Assembly (NCBI RefSeq): GCF_004193775.1
Contig: NC_041011.1
Location: 10,815,656 to 10,879,655, forward strand
DNA from: Glycine soja
Lineage: Eukaryota > Streptophyta > Magnoliopsida > Fabales > Fabaceae
DNA length: 64,000 nucleotides
Direction: 5' to 3'
Part shown: positions 1 to 11,279 of the stretch, in pieces
How positions within the stretch are numbered: position 1 is the first letter of the stretch
Layout of the letters: each line of letters opens with the position of its first letter
The notes under the pieces: model-generated
The model's input: the letters and a program-made list of their open reading frames with translations, nothing else
What the model was told of the DNA's origin: nothing
The model's database searches: none
Translations under genes and position numbers: made by a program

Positions 1-259
1 TAGGATTTATAAGGTACTAAAATGGTCGGAGACAAGATATTAGGATAACACTGACACAATCTCACCACGTCAGGACTTGTTTTGTTTACAAAGTAAACAA
101 CAGAGTTTGCAATTGGACTTTCTTAACATAATGACAGTATTACACCTCTGCTAAGATAAATTTTCTTATTATAGGTTATGAATCATGATTTGTTTGAATT
201 AGTCTATTAGTCTATTTAAAGATTGAAAAAAAATGATCTCATCAACTCAGTTTAACCTG

Positions 260-1483
260 TTAAATATGAATTGTAAGTATATCATATATTATATTAGCAA
301 ATAATTTGATCTGGTCACCGCTTCCCTTTTGAACAAGCATGGCCTTCAACACAATTACATTATCCAATGAGACTTCACCCACAAACACTGTATCATCTGC
401 ATATTGCATAATGTTTACAGGCTCTTTCTGCTTCCTAACTAAGTAGCTTCTGTATAGATCTTTGGTTGTTGCTACCCTCATCATACCAGTCAAACCTTCT
501 GCCACAATATTAAAAGGCAGAGGGGCTAAAGGGTCCCCTTGTCTCAATCCTCTAGTGGGGGCAAATTCCTTTGTAGGGCTACCATTTATTAAGATTGATA
601 CAGTGGCTGATTGAAGACAGGCATTGATCCATTTTCTCCATTTAAGGCAGAAATCCATCCTATCCAGCATATACTCCAGAAATGACCATGAAACAGAATC
701 ATAAGCCTTTTCAAAGTCCACCTTGAACACCAGTGCTGGCTTCTTACACCTTTTAGCTTCCTCTACTACCTCATTGAGAATCATAGTTCCATGAAGAATG
801 TGTCTATCCTTTATGAAAGCTGATTGTCTTTCATCAATGAGGCCAGGCATCACTTTCCTTAGTCTGTTTCCCAATAATTTGGCTATTATTTTATACATAC
901 AGCCAATGAGGGAGATGGGTCTATAGTCATTAAATGACTGGGGATGGTTTGTTTTAGGAATTAGGGCCAAAACGGATGCATTGTTGCCCTTAGGAAAGCT
1001 TCCATTAACATGAAATTCATCCACAAATCTCCTGAATTCTGGTTTTAGGACCCCCCCCCCCCAATACTCCTTTATAAAATTAAAATTGAATCAATCCGGC
1101 CCAGGACATTTATCCCCTCCACAACTCCACACAGCTTCCTTAAGTTCATGATCTGTAAAAGGGGCAATCATCTCCTCGCTTTGAGTGTGAGTGATCATTT
1201 TGAATTGAACCCCATCCAAGGTAGGTCTGGTTAGCTTTTCCTCAGTGAATCTACTAGCAAAAAATTTAACAGCTTCATCCTTAATCAATTTAGGTTGCTG
1301 AACCCATACATCATCAATGAAGATGCCTTGAATTGTATTATAGTGTCTTCTGAAATTTATAGTTTTGTGGAAGAAGGCTGTATTACTGTCACCTTCCTTG
1401 AGCCATTTAATCCTTGATTTCTGCCTCAAGAGTGATTCATATGCAAATGAGACCTGCCACAGTTCCTGCTGAATGGACTTCAT
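260..1483 (-). pseudogene. LINE (non-LTR) reverse transcriptase remnant, L1 type
   Basis: In minus-strand order this is the ORF2 linker (1483-1091) and then the reverse transcriptase (1024-260). RT landmarks are the DYRPISL block, FKVDFEKAYDSVSW (palm aspartate), RGLRQGDPLAP and the catalytic QYADD. The protein would copy LINE RNA by target-primed reverse transcription. The linker and RT frames are separated by a frameshift at a run of twelve C (1051-1062). The other copy has six C and reads through. RT ends soon after YADD, so the thumb and C-terminal part are missing. The gene is non-functional. Its homologue is at 41339-42505. Confidence 0.9.
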
Positions 1484-1588
1484 AGACTTAACTTCATCCT
1501 CCGACAGAGTTCTATCCTGGGCAATTAATTCAATTTCATGCAGCTTCTACTTTAGTCGCTGAATTTTGTTGTTATTAACATCCCCATT

Positions 1589-2440
1589 CTATATACTCCA
1601 CTGTTTTAAGCTGGATTTTAGGTTCCTCAATTTGTTTTTAAGCACAATACTCCCCCATCCAAGTTGCTGGTCACCACACCACACTTCTTTAACCAGTCTT
1701 TGATACTCTTTATTTTTAAGCCAACAGTCCATCACCCTAAATGGCTTAGGGCCCCAATCCACTAGATCTGTTTTCAAAATAATTGGACAGTGATCAGAAT
1801 AATCCCTGTGGAGTACTTGTTGTGAAGAATCAGGCCATTTAAGTAGCCACTTTTCTGAAACCAAGCATCTATCGAGCCTACTCCTCACAGATCCATTTGG
1901 CCTACACCAAGTAAATATGCTACCAAAGCTTTTAATTTCCTGAATTTCCATGTCTAATATCCAATCATTGAAACCAGAACTATCATATGTGCCCACACTC
2001 CTTTGAGATGAGCCTGTTCTTTCATCCTGGCTTCTAATGCTATTGAAATCCACAAGGAAGCACCATAAACCCTCAGGATTAGAAGCTTTTAACTGCCTCA
2101 GTTCTTCCCACAAATCTCTCTTCCCAACAAGATCACATGGAGCATATACATTGACAATGAACAGCTTCAAATTGTCCTTAATCCATGTCCCTACAAGCAT
2201 TAAAAAATTTCTGCCTTTCACCCTCCTGTCCACCTCGAAATCTGAATTGTTCCACATGCAAAGTAAGCCTCCAACTGTGTGTACTGATGGAACACTGTCC
2301 CAAGAGACATTAGAATCTCCCCATATGTTTTGGCAAATGAGCTTGGTGAAATTCTCCTTCTTTGTTTCCTGTAGGCATACAAGATCCACTTTATACTTTA
2401 AATTAAGCTTTCTAATAGCAGCCCACTTAATCCACTTCAT
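1589..2440 (-). pseudogene. LINE ORF2 endonuclease domain (APE-like)
   Basis: This 283-codon frame is the N-terminal endonuclease of the same LINE as the downstream RT. Visible motifs are CLQETKK (metal-binding glutamate), VNVYAP, a DFN motif, a TWCRPNG/SRLDRCLVS block and the C-terminal SDHCPI histidine motif. APE-type endonucleases nick target DNA to prime reverse transcription. The usual GDFN is VDFN here. The frame stops at 1589, before the linker. The start at 2440 lacks upstream ORF2 or ORF1 sequence, so the LINE is 5'-truncated. The whole domain was lost from the right duplicate by a deletion. Confidence 0.88.
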
Positions 2441-2667
2441 CTTATAACAATTAAAGGGTCTGACAGTTTGCTAATACAACAAATTCAACAACCCATGTAA
2501 TTTCCTTAAACACAAAATAACTAAAAGAAGAAAAAAAGTTAAGCATGCATAATCCAGCAGTGCAACAAAGTTTTGAAAAAGAACTAGAAAAATTAGGTAA
2601 TTAGATTTTTTTTGCAACACCTCATAGATAATTAGATACTATGATTTAGTATAGTGATTAGATAAAC

Positions 2668-2670
<3 letters not shown>

Positions 2671-2709
<39 letters not shown>
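2671..2709. repeat. (AT)n microsatellite
   Basis: About 19 uninterrupted AT dinucleotides. Confidence 0.97.
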
Positions 2710-2712
<3 letters not shown>

Positions 2713-3093
2713 TTATTAGACTTGAATAAGAAATACTAGTCTTTAAAAAATCAGAAGTCCCAATTTAAGTAACTAGGTTTATAGAATGTTTAGTAGCCAC
2801 ATTACTGAATTGTAATTTTTTTTATAAAAAAAGTAGTGTGCAGTTTATTTATTTTTTAAGTAATAGAAGTAGTATTATGACAAATTTTGAGTGCTAAAAG
2901 GCCATAATAATAAGCAAAAGTAGCAGCTACCAAGGTTGAAAGCAAAACTTACCTATGTGAAGAGAACGCTAAAACTAGATAGAGGGAAGGAAATGGATGC
3001 AGGACAGAATCAAATATATTATTTATAATGTCATTTAGCCTTTTTTTTATTTAATTTGCCAAACACTAAATTATGCTGCCATACTATTTTCAG

Positions 3094-3209
3094 ATTCCAT
3101 TAGGAGCGATTTTAGCCATTGTTGATCCTGTGCTCATTGCTGTTTCGAAATTCAAAGTGGTCCTGCGGTCATTGCTAGAAAGTCAATTGTGCTGAAGCCT
3201 CGAACTCAG
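3094..3209 (+). other. Exon-like island, possible captured gene fragment
   Basis: A 116-bp stretch of more balanced base composition is bounded by a pyrimidine-rich TTTTCAG on the left and CAG/GTATTT on the right, as an internal exon would be. One plus frame is open for 33 codons before a TGA, and another is open in the second half. The product is not recognised. The context, inside CACTA-derived DNA between LINEs, makes a captured exon plausible. Chance splice-like ends are equally possible. Confidence 0.3.
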
Positions 3210-3470
3210 GTATTTATATCTTTGATTAGAAAACTAATTTGAAATTGTTGTTGTATGCATTACTAGTATATTTGTAACTTATGCTATGCCTCTCTACATG
3301 ACCTTTCTTTCATTGGACTGATATCTTTGAGGTATTTACTGTGATTTTAACTCTCAGAAGTTGTTAATTGTTAGTGTTGAATGTTTTTGTATTTTTATCT
3401 ACTGCCCTTCTCTATATATATGTTGTGAATGCCACTGCCCTTCTCTCTCTCTTGTATTCTCTCTATATAT

Positions 3471-5152
3471 GTTTTTTTATTGAACTGCAAAATTAATATA
3501 TATATTAAGCAATAAATAGTACCAGAGGTACTACAAGATAGCACAGGAGAGAAGATCTCCTAAAACATAGAACAAAAAACAGAAATACATTTGCCCTACA
3601 ACAAACCACCAGAAGCCTGACCCTACAAAGCACACTCTAATTAAAAGCCATAGACATAGCTGAGGACCATTGATGGAAAGGAACATTAAAGTCCTTTTCC
3701 CGCCCCCTCAGCCAGGACCAAGTGAGAAAATTTTTGTAATCCACCAACTTAGAGATGTGAAAAGGCTGATTATGAAAGATGATATCATTGCGGAGCTTCC
3801 ATATTGACCTTGCAGCTATTGTCCACCATATTTTCCTTCTTTTATTGGAAACCTTCGAGGCTACTATGGAGGAGTGCTGGAGGAAATTATCCATGGGCCT
3901 ACAATGAAGAACTCTGTCCTCCCTAACCCAGGGGTTGAATTCCCACCACAGAGGCATAACTTTTGGTAGAGAAGATCCCATTACATGCAGCTCCCCACAC
4001 CCAAGTATCCTTAAACCTATCGTTTAGGCTGATAGAAGCAGTCTAATCAATAAAAGCAGAAGTTATCCCCATCTCATTATCAAACAAATTTCGCCTCCAA
4101 GAGAACTTCCATTCCCACCCAGATTCACAGAAAGAACCTGAATCTGCTACTGTCTGAAGTCTTTGTAAGGAAATTCGATATAATTGCAGATATTTTTCTT
4201 TAAGAGTTATCCCACCATCAACCCAAGAGTCCTCCCACAACAAAATTTGATCTCCTCTTCCCAACTTCCAAATAAACTGCTTAGAAACCTCAGCCATACT
4301 CCGATGTTGATTAATGGATCTCAAGTCATACCACCAGTGACAGAAATGTGGCTTTGGTTGCCCCTCTTCCAAGCCTCTCCAATCTCTGTACTTCGAAATC
4401 AGAATTCGGCTCCAAAGTTGATCAGTTTGCTGAAACATGAACCATTTCCATTTAATTAGAAGAGCATTGTTGAGGGCCTTGATGTCTTTAATTCCCAATC
4501 CTCCCCTTTCTCTAGATGCACACAGTTGACTCCAAGCTACCCAAGCGATCTTCTTCCCTTCTAAGTTGCCACCCCAAAAAAAGTTTCTTTGAATGGCAGT
4601 TAGTCTATTAATCACTGCTGAGGGGGCCCTGAAAAAAGACAGATAGAACAAGGGCAATGCTGTGAAGACAACATTAATTAGGGTGATTCTGCCAACCATA
4701 GAGATGCTTCTGTGGTTCGATTTGTTCAACCTAGGCTCCAATTTCGTAATAATAGGCTCCCACACCACCTTCCTTCTCGGATTGATACCTATTGCCAACC
4801 CTAGGTAATTATAGGCTCCCACACCACCACCTTCCCCTTGTCTCAAACCTATTTGAGGCTTAAATTCAGAGGTTCGACTTCCATTCACTAGAATAGATAT
4901 AGAGGCTGATGTGAGGCACCCCTTATTCCATCCAATCCATCTATCATGGAACCCCATTTTTCTCATCATATAAAAAAGGAATTGCCAAGACACTGAATCA
5001 TAGGCTTTTTCGAAATCCACTTTAAAAAGACACACCCACACACACACACACACACATTCCTCCTCAGCTACCTCATTAGCAACCAGAACACCATGGAGCA
5101 ACTGTCTACCCTTCACAAAGACACACCCACACACACACACACACACATACAC
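3471..5152 (-). pseudogene. Second LINE remnant, RT to C-terminal domain, 3' end with poly(A)
   Basis: Minus-strand order: a short RT block (KGRQLLHGVLVANEV, then FKVDFEKAYDSVSW and GLRQG), then an internal deletion that removes the YADD region and jumps to the post-RT GRITLINVV, FFWGG and GGLGIKD blocks (to 4043). A zf-RVT-like segment and the C-terminal piece with WSIWKLRN-type spacing (ARSIWKLRNDIIF, 3981-3637) follow. The 3' terminus carries AGTACCAGAGGTACT and ends at a T-run near 3471, the complement of a poly(A) tail. A CA-rich minisatellite interrupts its 5' part. The family differs from the LINE at 260-2440. It is non-functional. Confidence 0.85.
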
Positions 5153-5492
5153 ACATTACACAGACACACACCCACACCCACACCCACACACACACACACA
5201 CACACCCGTGCACACACACACACACACACACACCCACACACACACCCTCCATAAATAAAGAAATAAGGATGTTACAGTAAAGTCACAAAGACACAGACAT
5301 ACCCTGATGATTGGTTTACACGCACCCCCCTCATACACACACCCTCATCACACACAAAGACACAAACACACAGACACACCCTCATCACACACAAAGACAC
5401 AAACACACAGACATACCTTCATCACACACAAAGACACACACACACACACACACACACACTCATGATAGACACACACACACATACCCAACTAC
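5029..5492. repeat. CA-rich minisatellite/microsatellite inside LINE RT sequence
   Basis: Runs of (CA)n alternate with short preserved blocks of LINE coding sequence (5061-5120). They then grade into a degenerate 36-bp tandem unit built from CTCATCACACACAAAGACAC and further CA-type motifs (about 5342-5490). The same composite, with different unit numbers, is at 42628-43115. The long open frames here, in Cys/Val or His/Thr, are products of the repeat. Confidence 0.93.
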
Positions 5493-6013
5493 AATAATAA
5501 AGCATAAGCAACCTCCAAACCCATAATTTGAAATTTACCTTTTGTATGTTCTTTTATGTCATGAATGTAATTTGCTATATACACAATTGTTGTTCATGCT
5601 GAGTGAACCTTAGATTCCCGTTTGAGACTGAATGCAATGATTCTTGTGGATAGTTTGCATTAGTCATTGTATTTAGTCTTGAATTATCCATTTGGACAGT
5701 TTGGGGAGACTGGTATTTTTATGTTAGATTCATTCGTCAAGGTTATTATTATTTTCTTTAATTTGATTAAATTTCAGTTCAATGCATTTCAAGTTGTTCT
5801 CGGAGTGCATACTTGATTATCGGGAAATTCATTTCACTGATGTCATGTCGTGTACTTGGAGACCAATGCGAAATGCTGCCGAAATTTAGTCAAATTTTTG
5901 TAAATAATGGTAACCCTGACGTTTGAAGCTAACATAAAAGACAGTTTTCCTGAATGGGATAGGGCCACACCTATAAATAAAAAAGTGAGATTTTCATGCA
6001 TGGAATTGCTTAG
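5493..6013. other. Noncoding leader upstream of the CACTA transposase
   Basis: AT-rich sequence without an ORF of interest, conserved in the right copy (about 43116-43638). Its position just 5' of the TNP2 start fits an intron or 5' leader, and the ATG is preceded by TTGCTTAG, a possible splice acceptor. Confidence 0.4.
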
Positions 6014-9000
6014 ATGGATCGAAGTTGGATGAATGAAAGTCGCATGAGCCCAGAATATGAGGATGACGTCGAACAGTTCTTGCAATTTGCTTCTGAAAGA
6101 GGTCGACCGAATGAAGAAGGAAAATATTATTGTCCTTGCATCAACTGTTTGAATGGAAGATGACAACTACTCGATGACATACGGGACCATCTATTGTGTG
6201 ATGGGATTAAGAAGAATTACACGATGTGGATATGGCATGGTGAAGTCACAGACATGCAGAGTGGGTCCCAATCTGAACTGTTTGATGTAGAAATAGGAGA
6301 TCGGTTGGAGGACATGATTCGTGACCTTGGACAAGAGTCTTTCTAGCAAGCACACACCCCTGTGTGTGAAGGATTGCAAAGTGATTCAAAGAAGCCTATG
6401 TATGCAGGGTGCAAGAATTCCTTAACCATGTTGTCTACTGTGTTAAGTCTGGTTAATGTGAAGGCCAGGTATGGGTGGAGTGACAAAAGTTTCACCTCAC
6501 TGCTTGAGGTAGTGCATAATCTGCTTCCAAAGGACAACACGTTGCCTAAAAGTTACTATAAGGCGAAAAAGATATTGTGCCCGATGGGTATGGAGTATTA
6601 AAAGATTCATGCTTGCCCCAATGATTGCATACTGTACAGGCATGAATTTCAAGAAATGTCGAAATGCCCTATCTGTGGGACTTCACGGTACAAAGTGAAG
6701 GATGAAATGGAAAGTAGTTCTGATGAAAACTCCAACAAGGGCCCCCTAGCGAAGGTTTTGTGGTATCTTCCAATCATTCCAAGGTTTAAGCGTCTTTTTT
6801 CTAATGAGGACGACGCAAAAGACCTTACATGGCATGCAAATGGAAGGATTTCTGATGGAATGGTCCGTCATCCGGCTGATTGCTCGCAGTGGAAGAAGAT
6901 TGATGGTTTGTATCCGGATTTTGGGAAAGAGCCAAGAAATCTTAGACTTGGACTAGCCAGTGATGGAATGAATCCATATGGCACCTTAAGCACTCAACAC
7001 AGTTTCATGGCCAGTTCTGCTAGTAATTTACAATTTGCCTCCTTGGTTGTGCATGAAGCGAAAATACATGATGTTGTCTATGATGATATCAGGCCCAAGC
7101 CAGCCAGGAAATGACATTGATGTTTATCTAAGTCCGTTGGTTGAAGATCTGAGAAAGTTGTGGGACGAGGGGTTGTAGTGTTTGATGCGTTTCGTAAGGA
7201 GACGTTCGAAATGTGCGCAATGCTTTTTTGTACCATTAATGACTTTCCTGCATATGGGAATCTCAACGGTTACGGTGTTAAGGGTCATCATGCATGCCCC
7301 ATCTGTGAAGAAAACACAAGCTACATTCAACTTAAACATGGGAGAAAAACAGTCTATAGTAGGCATCACCGCTTTCTAACACCCAATCATCCTTACAGAC
7401 GACTGAAAAAAGCTTTTAATGGAAGTCAAGAGCATGATATTGCGCCGATACCGTTGGCTGGTGAGCAGGTATATGAGCGGGTTCAACACCTGAATACTGT
7501 ATTTGGGATGACCCAAAGGAAGGATAAAAGTAAGAGTTGCATATAGAAGAAGAGGTCCATTTTCTTTGATCTTCCGTACTGGTCTCATCTTGACGTTACA
7601 CATTGTATTGATGTTATGCATCTGGAGAAAAATGTTTGTGACAGTGTAATTGGGACGCTCCTTAACATTCAAGGCAAGACGAAGGATGGCTTGAATACCC
7701 GTCAAGATCTAGCTGATATGGGCATACGATCACAGTTGCATCCAAGCTCTGATGGGAAGAAAATTTACTTGCCCCTAGCCTACCATACTTTGTCCAAAAA
7801 GGAGAAGATAAGTTTTTGTCAGTGTCTTCATCGGGTGATGGTTCCACAAGGATACTCTTCAAATATTAAGAGCCTTGTGCAGTTGAAGGAGCTTAAGCTT
7901 GTAGGGTTAAAGTCTCACGATTGTCATGTGCTCATGCAACAATTGTTAGTCGTGGCTATACGAGACATCTTGCCAAACAAAGTAAGGTTAGCGATAACTC
8001 GCCTGTGCTTTTTTTTTCCATGCTATATGTAGCAAAGTCATTGATCCTGTCAAGTTTGATGAGTTGGAAAATGAGGCCGCAATTATACTGTGCCAGTTGG
8101 AGATGTATTTTCCCCCTGCTTTCTTTGACATCATGACTCACTTGATTGTGCATCGGGTCAGAGAAATCAAATGTTGTGGTCCTGTTTATCTACAGTGGAT
8201 GTACCCGATTGAGTGATACATGAAGATCTTAAAAGGGTATACAAAGAATCTATATCGTCCAGAAGCATCTATTGTTGAGAGGTACATTGCAGAAGAAGCC
8301 ATTGAATTTTGTTTAGAATACTTAGAGAAGGCTAAACCTGTTGGCCTTCCTGAGTCTCGGCATGATGACAGAGTGGGTGGTAAGGGTTCAAGAGGACTGC
8401 ATGTGATCACTCCAAGTGTAGAACATTTGTTACAAGCTCACTTGTATGTCTTGAACAACAGTAATGAAGTTTTGCCATACATACTTAAGCATGAAGCTTT
8501 AGTTGAACAGAATAATCCAAAAATGTCAAAGAATTGGGTGTTGAAAAAGCATAACAAGACTTTCTGTGATTGGTTTAAAGATACAATCTTTGCAGATGAT
8601 AATGCTTCAGAAACATTAAGAAAGCTAGCAGATGGGCCTAAAAGAAATGTTATAACTTGGCAAGGATACGATGACAAAAGTACAATGCAGAACATCAGGG
8701 TCACCCTAAGGGCTGAATCTCAACACTTTGCAAGTGTCAATGACGCCAATCCTTGTGTAGCTTCCATCCCTTACTTCGGGTTCATTGATGAAATTTGGGA
8801 GCTTAACTATGTGAAATTTACGGTATGTGTCTTCAAATGTAAATGGGTTGACAGCAACATTGGTGTGCGCACCGATAATATAGGATTTACGCTGGTAGAC
8901 CTAAAGAAACTTGGTTACCACAATGACCCTTTCATCATGGCAGAACAAGCTAGACAAGTATTTTACGTGCAAGACCCTTGTGATGAAAGGTGGTGCGTGG

Positions 9001-9176
9001 TTCTGCAGGGCAAAACAATTGGTGTTAATGTAGAAGATGATGATTCATACATGGACACCTATGTTAGTCCTTTGACCGCACAAATCACTCCTAACGTTGT
9101 TGGAGAAGAAGAAGCTGACGACGTTCATGCTAATCGTAATGATCATGATGAAGGAGAATTGATTAACATCGTCTAA
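6014..9176 (+). pseudogene. CACTA (En/Spm, Tgm-like) TNP2-type transposase, left copy
   Basis: The start ATG at 6014 encodes MDRSWMNESR, opening a transposase-associated domain with the YYCPCIN cysteine motif. The TNP2/Transposase_21 domain follows (CPICGTSRYK, GPLAKVLWYLP, LTWHANGR, and HACPICEENTS near 7300). Next are the DUF4218 region (MYFPP, TKNLYRPEASIVERY, about 8105-8320) and the DUF4216 region (EIWELNYVKF, YVQDPCDERW, about 8790-9010). TNP2 proteins excise and insert CACTA elements. This copy is dead. It has TGA near 6162, TAG near 6345 and TAA near 6599. It has frameshifts near 7001 (extra T) and 7168 (missing G), TAG near 7545, a frameshift at the T-run near 8012 and TGA near 8215. 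It also lacks 39 nt near 8671 that the right copy retains. The ORF at 8220-9176 is the longest intact piece. Confidence 0.95.
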
Positions 9177-9247
9177 CGTAATTTTCTGCAGAGACAGAGG
9201 TCACCAAAGCAAGTAAGTGACAGCTACATTTTTTTCTGATTGAGGCA

Positions 9248-9424
9248 TCAGTATTTTGTTTTAGATGGCATCCTTAGGACTTCATCCAGCTGATGTTTGT
9301 CGCCAGTTTCATCATCCACCACCCTTACCTTCTCTGGCTTCTCACATTTATTGTTGTTAAACCCATATTTATGCTTTCTTCCCTTCAAGTCTTGTTTTAT
9401 CACAACTTTAGCCGAATCTCCTAT
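9248..9424 (-). pseudogene. Antisense fragment of an unrecognised gene, truncated
   Basis: A minus-strand frame encodes a basic stretch with IGDSAKVVIKQD and VRVVDDETGDKHQLDEVLR. It is the first part of a longer antisense frame preserved at 46705-47187. Here it is cut at 9424 by the junction with block B. It lies just 3' of, and opposite to, the TNP2 gene, so it is probably a host gene fragment picked up by the CACTA element. I do not recognise the family. Confidence 0.5.
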
Positions 9425-11279
9425 TTTAAAATTTTCTAAAACCATTTAAATGCAACCACACCATGGACCAGTTGTTTTAAAACTTTAGATGTCATTTAAA
9501 TAAATCAATAGCTAGGATATAAACCACTAATTATTATTAATTTAAAATTTGTAAATAATCAAGAAAATTGATTCTTGTTAACCCTAAACCTAAAGGCTTC
9601 TCCTTCCTTTTGAATCGTGACTGTTTACAAACCTTTCCTTGATGTTGATTCCAAACAGCACCCAAAAGCACCCTTTGAAGCCTTCGTTGCAGGCTCGACA
9701 CCCCCCTTAGAAACTCGACTCCAAATATGTGTGGTCTTTTGTTCTCAGTACATTTTTTGGGTTTCTTGAGACCCCTAACTCATATCACCAACTTCAAGTT
9801 CACTTCTCAACCAATCACATTTCCCACTCGGATGAGGTTCACACATCACCTGACTCACCTTCATGTTGGCTCATGATCTAGGAAAGTGTACCTAATCTAG
9901 TAGTAAAGAAACAATAAGTATTATGTATTGTATTCACAAAGACTTGGTGTAATATTTATGAATTGAGCAAAAAATGTAATCTAAAACATTCACTGCATTG
10001 TGTTGTCAATTTGTTTTAGTGAGTGAGACAATGTTTTTCAGTTTTCAAAAGAGAATTTTGTTGTAGCAAGACCCGAGTTTGCTATAGCGAGAAAAGAACA
10101 ATTGGTGGATTTTGAAAAAAAAATTGGAGCAAAAATGGAAATCAAAGAAAAAAGGCATTGCTAACTTGAATTCCATCGCATTCAACATATGGAAGCCAAT
10201 TTCTAATCATTTTACTAGTTCAATGCAACCAAGATTCAGCTCAATTGAATAATCCTAATTCCTTAGGTGATTAATCTTTTATTCCTTAGCTAAATTCCAA
10301 ATTCCTTAGGTAACTTAACCAAGAACTTAGAACATGAACAATGAATCTCTTCAATGCAAAAATTGATTTCATTCCTAAAATTAAGCTCTCACACAATTCC
10401 AATTCAAATCTAGAATCAATTTTTTTCAACACAATTCAATTCCTAAAAGTTAGTTTGATCAAGCCTAAGCATGCATTTAAGCAAATATTTGGAATATGAT
10501 CACATGTATAACAAAGAAAATAAATCAGAAAATGAAGAATCACATACTTGGTTACTACTTCATTCAATTAACAACTTCAATGTTTAGCTCCAATGGATCT
10601 TGATTTGGTCTAAAATAACATTTAAATCAAAAGTTACAATAGAGAGAGAGAGAGAGAGAGGAAAAAATGCAAATCTATAAGTCTGAATCGAAAAAATGAC
10701 AAAAGGTGCCAATTATGATGTTACAAGTTATTTTATTTAGAGCCAAATCTATATATTTTTTCTGTCACATTAGACTTTCATTGTAGCGAGGACACTTCTT
10801 ACTACAACGAGGCTTCATCTTTTGCAAATGACACTTCACTTTAATCTTCTTGCTCTATGACCAACTTACGCTATGGTGAGAGTTGTACTCATTGTGGCGA
10901 GTGCTTGCTCAATATCTTAGTCTTCAACATTCATATTCGTTGTAGCAAGTCTTCACATTCATTCACTTGATAACTGGTCCTCTTTTGCTGTGGTGAAGGG
11001 TCATCTAGCTATGGTCAGCTTAAGTCTGCAACTTATCAATCCTTTAAACTAAAAAATATCTTTGTAACATCAAAATTTAAAACAAAACAATAAAAACTCT
11101 CTTTTTATTTTCTGAAATGATTTTTTATAATAGTTTATTCACAATAGCAACAATATATTAACAAAAATCCTAAAAAAGTTAGGCTAATTGCTCACAAAAA
11201 CAAAGTGTGAGAAACAATTATCACCTCACCCGCACACAACATTGTGGAAGGATAATAAAAGGGTCATCTTCAATTACCT
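9425..11279. other. AT-rich noncoding repeat DNA
   Basis: There is no credible gene. It contains a (GA)n tract (10641-10661) and, at 10780-10990, several degenerate repeats of a TTGTAGCGAG/CTATGGTGAG-like motif. It may be an old LTR or internal retroelement sequence, but I see no LTR ends, primer-binding site or coding domains. Confidence 0.5.
10641..10661. repeat. (GA)n microsatellite
   Basis: Ten GA units. The equivalent tract in the right copy is 58923-58943. Confidence 0.95.

Larger units (their letters stand above)
2441..3470. other. AT-rich spacer between two LINE remnants
   Basis: There is no convincing gene. It holds an (AT)n microsatellite and one exon-like island at 3094-3209. By comparison with the right copy, this interval lies inside the 3.3-kb segment missing there. 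Confidence 0.6.
1..9424 (+). repeat. Segmental duplication block A, left copy
   Basis: Base 1 aligns with base 40912 and the match runs, with scattered substitutions and small indels, to 9424 (47085 in the other copy). It contains LINE remnants, a CA-rich minisatellite, a TNP2-type CACTA transposase and the start of an antisense gene fragment. The right copy lacks the equivalent of 1604-4908. At 9424 the match stops abruptly and the sequence continues as block B, whereas the right copy continues into the rest of a CACTA element. The left edge lies outside the window. The match was read by eye, so no percent identity is given. Confidence 0.9.

Noticed and set aside
5156..5526. Cys/Val-rich and His/Thr-rich ORFs on both strands
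   Set aside because: They are translations of the CA-rich minisatellite; composition follows the repeat and no domain is present. The same applies to 42543-43122.
6343..8704. Minus-strand ORFs opposite the CACTA transposase
   Set aside because: They are antisense shadows of the transposase, whose domains are clear on the plus strand.
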